NCBI RefSeq assembly: GCF_027409185.1
Contig: NC_084471.1
Coordinates: 4,742,535 to 4,806,534, forward strand
Reading direction: 5' to 3'
Length of the DNA: 64,000 nucleotides
Origin: Cynocephalus volans
Taxonomy: Eukaryota > Chordata > Mammalia > Dermoptera > Cynocephalidae
This document shows, in pieces, positions 44,098-54,300 of the stretch. Position 1 is the stretch's first letter. Each line of letters begins with the position of its first letter. The notes below the pieces were generated by a model. That model was not told where the DNA came from. It did not search any database and saw nothing but the letters and a program-made list of their open reading frames with translations. The position numbers and the translations under genes were made by a program.

Positions 44098-45900
44098 TGC
44101 TATAACTAGACAAATTGACAATGCTCATGAAAATCCAGAACTGCTATCACAAGTTTATTTACATTTAATCAAACAAGTTAATAATGCTGGTTTACAAGTA
44201 GCTCCAGATAAAATTCAAAAAAAGGAGCCTTGGAAATACCTTGTTTTTTTGATTACTCAGAGAAGTATACAGCCACAAAATACATCTTTCCATATCCAGG
44301 AGCCTTTTACTCTAAATGGCTTACAAAAATTACTTGGCCACATTAACTGGCTTCGTCCTTCTATGGCATTTCTACTTACCAGTTACATTTGTTTAATACC
44401 CTGATCTGTCCTCCCCTCGTTACTTATCTGAAGAAGCAAAATTAGAATTAAAACAGATTGAATCCTTTTTACATTCCAGACAATTAACAGGTATTGTTAA
44501 ATCTCAAGTCATTCATTTCATTATTTTGAATACCCCACATATTCCCACAGGTTTGCTTTGCCAATTTCTTCCTCAAATAGGAGTCATTGAATGGATTTTC
44601 TTACCCCATCAACAGAAAAGGAAATTATATACTAAATCAGAACAATGTATTCATTTACTCACTAGGGGAAGGCACCATTGTCAAGTACTTACTGCATATG
44701 ATCCTGATATTATTAATCCTGGTCTTTCTAAAACTGATTTTTACACTGCCGTTGAACAAACAGAGTCTTTACAGATAACTATGGCTGATTTTGTTGGTAC
44801 GATACAATTCTCATTACCCCATGATAAAATCCTACAAGGACTCCAAATACTGCCCATACAATTAAAATCCTGTTTATCCCCTATTCCCCTCTCTCAAGCG
44901 CTAATTGTGTTTATCGACAGTTCTGGCAAATCAGGAAAGGGGTCCATAACATGGCAGGAACAGGGAATCTGGAAACATTTTGTTACGATCCATCATAAGT
45001 CCACTCAAAGGGCTGAATTGGCAGCTGCCATTGGCAGCTGCTTTACATTTTTACAATCAGCCACTTAGTTTAGTAGCTGACTCTGCCTACATAGTTGGAG
45101 TCTTACAGGTAATTCAAGATGCATCCATCCATGAGGGAAATGATTTTCTTTTATTTGAAATGTTTTGACATTTACAAAAACTTATTCAAAAAAGACATCA
45201 TCCTTTCTATGTAACTCACATGCATTCTCATTCTGGACTTTCTGGCCCTTTATCAATTGGAAATGATATGGCTGATCACTTGGTTATGTATAATAATGTT
45301 TTACAGAAAGCTATTGATTCTCATCAGTTTTATCATCAGGGTGCACAAGCTTTGGCCAACATGCATCAGACCTCTTACAGGTAAGCTCAAGATATTGTTT
45401 GTGCTTTTCCCGATTGTCAGAGGTTTTCTACATCTAATTCCCCTGGAGGAGTTAATCCTCGAGAAATAAAAGGTAATGAAATTTGGCAAATGAAAGTCAC
45501 TCATCATTCCATTTTCGGACGTCTTAAGCAGTTACATGTTACTGTTGATTACTCTGTTACATGTTACTTACTCTGCTCTTATTCATGCCACTGCCCAAAC
45601 AGGAGAAACTGCTAAACATTTTTTTAAAAACATTGTCTTTCTGCCTTTGCTGCCATGGGGATTCCAAATCAAATTAAGACAGATAATGCACCAGCATACA
45701 CCTCCAAAGTCTTTCAAGTATTCTGTGACAACTGGAACATTAAACATGTCATAGGAATCTCATTTAACCCCACTGGCCAGGCAATTGTTAAAAGAGCTAA
45801 TGGCCTTCTTAAATCTCAAATAAGTAAACAAAGGAGGGGTAATATAGATATAGGACTAGCCTCTCATGAACAGGTCTTTTAAGCTTTGTTTACACTAAAT
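43000..45900 (+). pseudogene. Class II gag-pro-pol remnant with scrambled order
   Basis: Order read in the sequence: capsid N-terminal half (TPWDWKTL, LTPAQYTVWLQEYQEAL) to 43300. Next come protease (LGADVTIIAKKDW, with the active-site DTG changed to DLG) and RT fingers (PPVWVEQWPLKGEKLNTATL) to 43840. Then capsid again (FATVRLGPTEPYIDFINRLQ) to about 44150, and RT palm/thumb (NAGLQVAPDKIQKKEPWKYL, LQKLLGHINWLRPS). RNase H (FIDSSGKSGKG, QRAELAAAIG) and integrase (IKTDNAPAYTSKVFQVFCDN) follow. Many stops and frameshifts; the RT YxDD region is missing. A dimeric SINE sits at 43914-44094. Confidence 0.88.
43914..44094 (+). repeat. CYN-type tRNA-Ile SINE, dimer with long A tail
   Basis: Inserted in the displaced capsid piece. 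Target duplication agatgctataactag at 43899-43913 and 44095-44109. The ~28-nt nearly pure A tail suggests a young copy. Confidence 0.95.
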
Positions 45901-46248
45901 TTTTTAAACTGTAACTCCCAAAAATTAATGGCCACAGAACGACACTTTATACCTCCTAAAAAGAGACTTAGACCCTTGGTTTTATTCCACCACCTGCAGA
46001 TGGGACCACAATTGTTGGGACCTGTCGAATTGTTAACATGGGGAAGAGGGTATGCGTCTGTTCTCTCACCCACAGGCCCACTATGGATTCCTGCTAAGGC
46101 TGTTAAACCTTATGTGGATCCCCAAACCAGACGAGGAATTGAACCTGATCCCAAAATCTCAATGCTTCACCATTACACCTCAATCCATCTCACTGGGGAT
46201 GGTACACATCAGACCACCAGTAATGAAAATTATGACAACAAGCTCTAA
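45886..46248 (+). pseudogene. Class II integrase C-terminal remnant
   Basis: Open for 120 codons after a stop at the end of the core: PVELLTWGRGYASVLSPTG and PLWIPAKAVKPYVDPQTRRG match the betaretroviral integrase C-terminal domain. Confidence 0.88.
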
Positions 46249-46249
46249 A

Positions 46250-49090
46250 TTGACCCAGGGCAAATTTAAAAACTTCGACAGTCAAATAGCTTTCAATAGC
46301 TCAGCCCTTAAGTTCAGTAACTCATTTGAAAAACAAAACTAAACTAAAATCTACCTCTTTAACTAGATGGTCTCAAATTTTCTGGCATCCAGCTGTTTAT
46401 CTCAACAGACTTCTAAATTTTCTTCTACGTTCATCTATGTTTTTCTTCACAAAATCCTCTGGTAAAATTCTATGCCATTTAAAAAAAAAGAATAGAAAAC
46501 TTTCTCTGCATCTTCTTGAAAAGGCTTGCATACTTTGCTTTACAATGTAAATTTGTTACCTTGCTTTCTTTAAGGCAGGGTGTGGCCTCACCAATAAGTC
46601 TTTTTAAAAAACAGTCTAAACCTGACTGTCCTTTTTACTAGTGAGCTTTTTTTTACATCTTGAACAAAACCTGTAAGATCCTTGTTTGTTCTTGTTGTTT
46701 ATGTCTGCATATATGCGTATGTAACCTGTATGTTATGTCTATATGTTCATGTCTATATGTGTAATTGTGTCATCTGCAAGGTACCAAATTGGCTTATAAT
46801 GTGTGCTCATTAAATAAATAAGTATACTTTTCAAGTTCACGTGACTTAAATTTTCTAAAGTTTGATAAATATATATTCAAAATTTGATTTAAACCTTTTA
46901 CCTAAATTTGTCTCTAGGTCAATATGTCTCCTTGTTATCTCAGCTCTGCCTCCTGGCCATGCTGGGAGAAGCAATATCTTTTAGACATTATCTTTGTAAA
47001 TACTTCCCACTGTCTTAAGCTCCACATGGCTCCAAATGCCACGTGGAAACCTGGGACCCAAAATGGCTAGTGAAAGGAGACCTATGCCCAATATCACATA
47101 GGCCCTAGTTAACATTAACTGATAAGGGTATAAATCTAATACACCAAGTTTTTGGCTGGGAAACCATAAATATGTATTTGGTAAAAACAGCTAAAACTCA
47201 AACTGGGCTTTGTATAATTTGCTCTGATAAATGGACGCCTATTTACTAACCTGAATGTATAAAAGCGTTCTTATCTACACACATCGCTGACTGGGTTTAC
47301 TAATCAAACAGGATTACTAGAGGTCTTTTCACTTGACTGCTCTTAATGCAAAATTGTGAAAGGTTTTCTTTGTCCCTTAGATAACTGGTTTAAGAAACTT
47401 ATTTCATGATAATTTCTTGTGCTCTTTGCCTTTGAAACCCTCTGTCACTTTGGTTTTACTTTTTGTAATAATTTGTGATTTTATTCAACTAAGTGTTTTA
47501 AGTCTTTTGTTATTTGACAAAGCTTTTCAAAACTGAAAGCTCAACCTTTTGGTTTAAACTAACTTTGAAGAGTTCCAAGGGCCCTGGAGCTTCTCAAAGG
47601 ATATATAAAAAATGTATCAAACTAATTGGCTTATTTAATAAATTAGACTATATGGGACAGTATTATTAGTACTGAAGGTGTTACGGATATGTGTTCCAAA
47701 ATCTCGTAAGGTTCTTAAATATCTGTGTCTTGATATAAATGCTATCAGTCATAATCTTGGTTTAATTATATATATATACTTTTTTGTCTTTTTGTGACCG
47801 GTAAAGGGATCGCAACCCTTGGCTTGGCGTCGCCTGCACTGTGCTCAGCCAGTGAGCCCACCGGCCATTCCTATATAGGATCTGAACCCATGGCGGGAGC
47901 GCCGCTGCGCTCCCAAGCGCTGCACTCTCCCAAGTGCGCCACGAGGCCAGCCCTATAATTTTAAAATGTTATGTTTTCAAATACTTCATGAAAAAACTCT
48001 AATATGTACAGTTTCCTGATAAACTTTAAAGTTCCAAAATTCTAATGAAGAAACTGATGGGTTTGTGAAATTGTTCACGAAGGTCAAAACAACAAAAGTT
48101 AATTAGTGAGCTGATTAAAAAGAATTATGGGTTTTTACAATTTTCTTATTTTGCAACACTGCTGGTTCTCTTAATTTTTTGTTTTCCAAATTAAAAAAAA
48201 CCTCTCTCTCTCTTAAGCTATTTATAACTAACAACAGTTTGGTAAAATATCATTTAAAACAGAGATAAATGTATGTTTTCTCCCTATTTGATCCCCCCCC
48301 CGAATTTAATAACTTTAAGTATCCTTATGATTATTATGGCAATGTGGCTATTTTTATAAATTCAATGAAAATTAACTCTCTCTTTATAACAGGATATAAT
48401 TTAAAACTTTGGATATAAGATAGCATGTCTCACTTCTAAGTTGCTGACCCCTCTTTCATGTTGCCTTAATTTGGCCTAACTGCTGCTTCATCCTGCTGTT
48501 CATCTTTCCCTGCAACGTGGGACAGATCACCACCTGGTAAAGGGCCTTTCCAGCAGAGTGGGATTTATACAAAAAAAAGTACGACCTTTTCAATCAAGAT
48601 ATTGATCATCAGTGCTTTTATGAGGTGATTATGAGGAATGCCTTGATCATAAAGGGGGAAATAACATCTTCTCTACAAAGGCAGTTCTCTAAATTTTCCT
48701 GGCCTTAAAGAGGGTGCTTGTAACTTGGATGAGACATCCTATTTCTAAACAAAAGACTTGCAATTGATCAGAAATTTTACAAAAGACTAGATGCTTTAAA
48801 AACAGTAATGTTCTGGACAGGTGAACATTAACAAACTCTCTGGACTCAGAATCAACTATTATACAGAGCAGAATCCCATTCTAGAGTTTCAACAATTGGT
48901 AATTACACCCAATTCACAGCACCTGGAATGACGCAAATGCAGCCAGAGACGATGACATCATCAGTCCTCACCTGAAGTAAATTAAAATGACTTGCCATGC
49001 TAAATGACACTAACTTTGCTTTAACAAAATGCTTTTTGTCTTAACTGTAAAAACCTGATCTATAGCTTTTGTTTTTTCTTTTAAATAAAT
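46250..49090 (+). pseudogene. Class II env region, decayed
   Basis: AT-rich, with stops in all frames. Position between integrase and the purine tract implies env. Only short pieces look like an envelope glycoprotein (near 47140-47300), and no fusion peptide or membrane anchor can be assigned with confidence. A hairpin-variant SINE lies at 47782-47953. Confidence 0.5.
47782..47953 (-). repeat. CYN-type SINE, hairpin variant
   Basis: Inverted; unit with rc gggagcgcagcggcgctccc in place of the anticodon arm and a second partial unit. Short AT-rich target duplication, borders ±5. Confidence 0.85.
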
Positions 49091-49103
49091 AAAATGGGGG
49101 AGA
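49091..49103 (+). other. Class II provirus polypurine tract
   Basis: aaaatgggggaga directly before the 3' LTR. Confidence 0.85.
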
Positions 49104-49680
49104 TGTGGAGTATACTATAAAGCAAATATACTTCACAGGGCTTAGTTTTCCAAAGCCTTGCAGTTTCAAATACTGACCTTGCAAAGGACAGGAAATTTTC
49201 CCCAGGCTATAGTCTCTGTTGTAAGATGAAGAATTGTAACACAGCAAGGTTGCTGGCTCAAAGACAGACAGGTTACTGACTGATATGTAAAGAAACTGAA
49301 AAATTGCTGTAAGAACAGAATGTTTGCTAAAATCAAGCTTTTGTTAGTGGATCGACTTAATTGCATTATAGAATGTCACCTTATTTTTCGTACTGAATGT
49401 TACCAGCTTCTATTGTTAAACTTGTTAAACTATACTTAGAAAAAACCCCACCTGTGTTCTCTCCCTGTAACTTCCTGGTCTGGAGAATAAATGTGGGAAA
49501 AGAACCCCAATTCAGGGTTAATTTCCCAAATGGAACGAATGCCTCCCTCTTGAGGGTTCCAGGAGATTAACCCCTTTTCAGGGCTTCTCACTGCTTGGAA
49601 GAGATGGGCTTTGAGTAATCTTTGGTGGCTCCATCACCCAGGGGAAAAGAGATGACAAATCCGTGGGAGGCAAAGCAACA
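49104..49680 (+). repeat. Class II provirus 3' LTR
   Basis: Starts TGTGGAGTATAC, ends GGCAAAGCAACA; AATAAA at 49487. Followed by tcctgg, the right copy of the target duplication. Confidence 0.95.
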
Positions 49681-49798
49681 TCCTGGCAAGACGTTGGACT
49701 TGCCAGCCTCTGAAACTGTAAGCAATAAAATTTCATTTTCTTATAAATCACCCAGTTCTGGGTATTTTGTTATAAGCAATAGACACAGACTAATTACA
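49681..49798 (+). mobile_element. MaLR (MLT1-like) LTR, right end, split by provirus
   Basis: Continues 35326-35752: ttggacttgccagcctctga, then aaatttcattttcttataaa and tattttgttataagcaatag, matching the end of the intact copy at 23159-23572. Confidence 0.82.
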
Positions 49799-50855
49799 AG
49801 CCTCAAGAGGGCAGGGGTGCATAGGCTTTGTACCCCACTGTGTCCTCAGCATAAATGCAGCCTGACCCATAATAGACTCTCAGTAAATACCTGTTGAGTG
49901 AATCAATTCAATTCCAGAGCTTGTTTAGTTCCCCTGTGAAGTGAGGGACCCGACAGAGGATGTCTGGAGAAGAGGAGCTGCTGCAGGTCCCTTGGCACTG
50001 CTGCCGGGCACCTGCTCTGAAGGCTCACTGCAGGATAAGTCGGACAACTCCAGCTTCACAACTCACTTTCGAGCAACCCCTGGCAGCTAAAAGCTTTCAT
50101 CTACAGGCATGGCAATGGTTCTTATGGCACCAGCTTCCTTTTCCCACTCCTGATGCCACAGGAACCACTGATCCAAATGGCAGTTCTGTATTCATCACAT
50201 TAACCACAAAAAGTTAGAAGTACAGCCAAACTTCTCTTTTCCCTCAACTCTTTGTGGACGGAGGAAGCTGCTGAATGAGGCAGGAACACTAGACTGGGGT
50301 CCAAAATATTGTCAGAGCTAAGACTGTCAGAAATTTCCTCATAACGTAAGGACATATGTGTACCAACTAGTGGCTTCCAGGCCAGCTAGTTTTTAAAAAC
50401 TACTAGTGACTTCAGGCAGGGAGTAGGCTTTCCAGTGGCCCTCAGTTCCACCACTGCCCATTGTGCCCTGCCAGGAGGCTTCACCCAGCAGTGCCCGTAC
50501 TGAAAGCACAGCTGGCTGGCAAACACAGTCCATCACCTCATATTCAGTGAAGCCCACCTCATTGCCCACCTTTCTCTTTCCATTCTGTACCCAGTCTCCC
50601 CAGAGCAGCCTCTTCTCAACCATTCAATCCAAATCACCTGGGTGCCTATTAACAGCACAGCTTTCTAGGCCTGCCCCAGAGCAAAGGTCTAGTGTATCTC
50701 GGGGGTGGGCCTGGGATCTGCATTTACACCAATTTTTTATTCACATTGAATTTTGGAAATCGCTTTTATAAAAGCATTAAAGTCTGGATGATATAAGTCT
50801 TGCATACTTATTGAAGTGATAAAAAGAGCTAGGCATGTTTGAAAATCAAGACACA
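49799..50855. other. Intergenic, upstream of the GTSE1 3' end
   Basis: L2/MIR-like relic at 49800-49915 (aataaatgcagcctgaccca, cagtaaatacctgttgagtg) and a MER5A-like relic at 50590-50745 (caaatcacctgggtgcctat). No gene seen. Confidence 0.6.
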
Positions 50856-51238
50856 CTTCAATACAATTTCATTTATTTAACCATTTAACTTAAATCTAGA
50901 ATACAGGTATTAACTTCATATACACTTAACCTTAAAAACAGCCACTTGCTATTTTACATACAAAAGATTCAAAACAAAGTTCTTAATTTAGAGTGACATC
51001 ATCTTCGCAGTCCAGTGCAAAGTAAAGGCAGGGAGGCAAGCTGAGGGCAGCAGAGACCTCGGACATCTACTCTGAAACCTCCGCACTCCTCAGCCCAGCC
51101 CTCCAGGCACAGTCACTGTATTTGGGCTTTTTTTTCTTTCTCAAAATTTTTCCGAAAATTTGTTTCTACGGGTTGAAATCCACTTTAGGACTAACTATTC
51201 TTTTTAAAAAGAATGAAATGAACAGGATTTGCCTCTGC
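50855..51238 (-). other. GTSE1: GTSE1 3' UTR and polyadenylation signal
   Basis: About 380 nt. AATAAA on the minus strand at 50872-50877 is the likely polyadenylation signal. Confidence 0.7.
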
Positions 51239-51322
51239 TCAGAACATGAGGAGCAGTGAATCCACGTTTTCCTTATTGGCCTCGGGACTCAGCTGGATCA
51301 GAGGAGAGCCCAAGTCTATGAG
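51239..51322 (-). CDS. GTSE1: GTSE1 last coding exon
   Basis: Acceptor GCTCTCTTCCAG; 27 codons and TGA at 51239-51241. It adds LIDL and LIQL motifs and ends DSLLLMF (human DSPLLKF). Confidence 0.93.
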   Translation of the reverse strand, partial: LIDLGSPLIQLSPEANKENVDSLLLMF

Positions 51323-54300
51323 CTGGAAGAGAGCAGAGAGGAGACGGTGAACACAGGCCGCAGCACGCTTCTCCAGTGCCAGAGACGCAGCTGCTGGGAG
51401 CCATCTCTTCCTGTGGCTCAGCGCCATGAAAACAACGCAATAAAACTGGTTCAGATACACTGAAAAGAAGTCGGCAGGAAAAAGGATACGTGCTGAAGAG
51501 CTCTGCGCCCCCCCGCCCCATGCTCCGGCACAATGCATTAGCACTGGGCCCTGGGAAGGTGCAGACTCAGTCCTGCCCCCCATGAGCTCATGTGGTCCCG
51601 GGCATTATGCCTCTGCAGTGATGGGTGATCTTTGAGAAGCTCAGGCCACCAGAGGTGAGTCACGCACTGAGACAAGTAGCCCTTAGAAGCCTCAGTGGCC
51701 ACTCTCAAAAGTCACTGTGATGTGGAACAACCCAAAACCAAGAACACCCAGGCTGGAATCAGTACAAACCACCCGCCACTTCTTACCTGTCCCACTACCT
51801 GGGAAGGTTTTGACGCAGTGTTTTTATTCATGTCTGGAGTGTTTATCATGAGGTCAATCAAAGGACTGCTCTCAGAGCCCAAAGCCGCACTTGCTTCAGG
51901 GGTACTGCAGAAGTCGATGAGAGGGAGGTCAACGAGGGGTTTGCTTTCAGCTTCTGGAATGACGGTAAGTTGATCCATCTTGATATCTATAAGAAGAGCC
52001 TAGATAAAAACACAGGATTGAAAGGAGATTCTGGTATCTTTTTGTCAACAACCTGGCGAAACGTACACTTTGCTCATGTCTATGTGCACTAACAGTTGGG
52101 AAACCCAAGGAGGGAGGGCTGGAACAGGCCCTTGGTGGGAGGAAGCTCTGTCTGTGGTGTGCAGTTACTGACCGAGCCCTCTCCTCTACGGTTGCTGACT
52201 CCTCCCCATCCACACACCTCCTACCAACAGCCAACACAGAGCTCCTGCCCCTGCTTCCAAGTTCCTGTCCTTTGACCCGTGACCCTCTCCTTTGCCAAAT
52301 ACAGAGGCCTCTAGAGGCCCAGAAGTCCAGACTGCCTCTCCTTGGGTCAGCTGGAACTGGAGGCCCTGGGGCAGCAGGATGAAGTACATGGGGACCTCTG
52401 CAGCCACTGTCCCCAGGTTACTCCACAGCTTCCAGAGCAGTCTCCAGTAATCTTGGATAACACGAGTAAAGAAAGAGGTCTGTTTCTGCGTACCTCTCCA
52501 GGGGGTGTCTCTTCCCTTGGAACTGCCCCACCCAGAGCTGCTTCTGGGGCGATGCTCTTTGAACAAGTGATATCACTCTTTTCTGGAGAAAATTTCAGCG
52601 CCTGTGGCACAGCAGATGGAGGAGAAAAGCTTCCGTCTGGTGACAAGTCGGCCTGTCTGGAATCAACCTTTCTGTTGCTCTCCCTTGTTGGTTCAGTTCT
52701 GCGGGAGGAGAAAAAATCTTGTAAGTAAATTTCTCTAATGTGCATTCATTTGGGAAACAGGGCATTTTTGGAGAAGTGTCCCATGGTGGAGAGCGTCCCA
52801 GCTCTGCTGCCAGCTTGTCAGCGATAGCCACCTCACCATGAGGACCTCACCTTTCATGTACGAAAGGACTGAGTGCTTTCTGCAGTTCCTTTCAGCTCAA
52901 AAATTTTATCTGATAGCAACACATGCCTATTTTATCCCTTTCCTTTAAAGTTATTAAATAAGAGAAAAGGAGCTTGTGCATTATTACATGAAAAGGAGCG
53001 ATGACCACGTGCAGGAGTCCCCCTCCACGTGCTGAGGTGAGGAACATGGCCTGCCCCACCTGCTGTGAGCACCCGGGCAGGTCTGAGTCCCTGGTGGCGC
53101 GCTGGTGTGGCGCCAGCCTTCCGCTCCGTAGCACGCCTCACAGGAGCAGACGCTCCCTTCCTGTCTGTGCTTCCCAGGCTTCAAGTCAAGGAAGCTGGGG
53201 ACCAATACTATATTCTACTTAGGGGATAGCTCGAGTAACACTTCGTGTGCCGGGGCTCATTCTCAGCTGTGGGGACAGCAAACACAGAAGGTCCTGACTG
53301 AAGGTCCCAGCTCTCAGGGAGCGTCCCCGCTAGGTGAGGAGGCAGAAGTGGTCAAGCAGACAGACGCACACACCACGTTCAGGTGGCGACGAGGTGAAAA
53401 CTGTTCTGAAGAAGCCCAGCACTGGGGAAAGGAGGCCAGGGATAGGGTGGAGGCGGGGCTACTCTACATAGGGTTTTCCAGAAAGGTCTCTGAGGTTGCT
53501 TGCTGGACATGAGTTCAATTACAAGGAGGCGGCAGCTCACCCAGGACTGGGGGGTGGCCCGTTCCAGCAGGGATATCAGCAAAGACAGGCATGTGGGTGA
53601 CACGATGGGAGGCAATGAGAATAGGAGATGAGGCAGGACAGGGAGGTGGGAAACTTGAGTATTGTCACCCGACGGAGACCCCAGAAGGCAAGGTTGAGGG
53701 ACTCTCCCAGGTCCCAGCTGCAAGAACAGCACGTGATCTAAGAGCTCGTGATAGAAACACATCCTACCGTGCAGCTTTGACCACAGGGCGGCCCTCATCT
53801 AAGCAGATGGTATAACCAGGGCATGGCCCTCTCCAGTTTGCCCAGCCCGCCAGCCTAAAGCAGGATTTGATGTTAGGTGGGAAACATGACAAGGGACGAG
53901 TGTTGCCTCCCTTTCAGTGAACCTCCGACAGGAGAGCGCAGGCAAGCGCCCGTCCTGCTGCTGAGCAGGGGTGATCAACATTGCTTCCTGACAACTGACC
54001 ATGCAGCCTGTCCAGCACAGGGGTATTTTTGAAGCTGTATGAATTGGAGACAAACCCACTGCAACCTTTATCTCTTACCTCACTACAGATTTTTTCCGGG
54101 GCTCAGAAGAAAGTCGCCGAGCGGGCACACATAGGGAAGAGGCCACAACCCTGGGCATGGTTTTGGGGGTCATCAGTGGAAAGTTGGAGAGGCGCCGGCT
54201 GGCAGGCGTGAGCAAGGCCGAGGCACATTTCCCACTCACGGGGGTCCTCATGCTGCCTGACAGGCTTTGCAAAGCTGGCCCTGATGACTGTCTCACAGGA

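Larger units (their letters stand above)
35753..49680 (+). mobile_element. Class II (betaretrovirus-like) provirus, host of a nested class I provirus
   Basis: It has a 575-bp 5' LTR, a PBS, a leader, gag/pro/pol/env remnants, a purine tract and a 577-bp 3' LTR. A near 6-bp target duplication, ccctgg and tcctgg, flanks it. The pol remnants resemble HERV-K/MMTV-type proteins: RT, RNase H and integrase with GPVELLTWGRGYASVLSPTG. By eye the two LTRs differ at roughly 7%. The interior is split by the class I provirus (37218-42983) and by SINEs at 36988, 43914 and 47782. Gag and pol segments are out of order and the protease active site is changed. It is a dead copy in the TRMU-GTSE1 intergenic region, sense to CELSR1 and antisense to TRMU and GTSE1. 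Confidence 0.92.
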
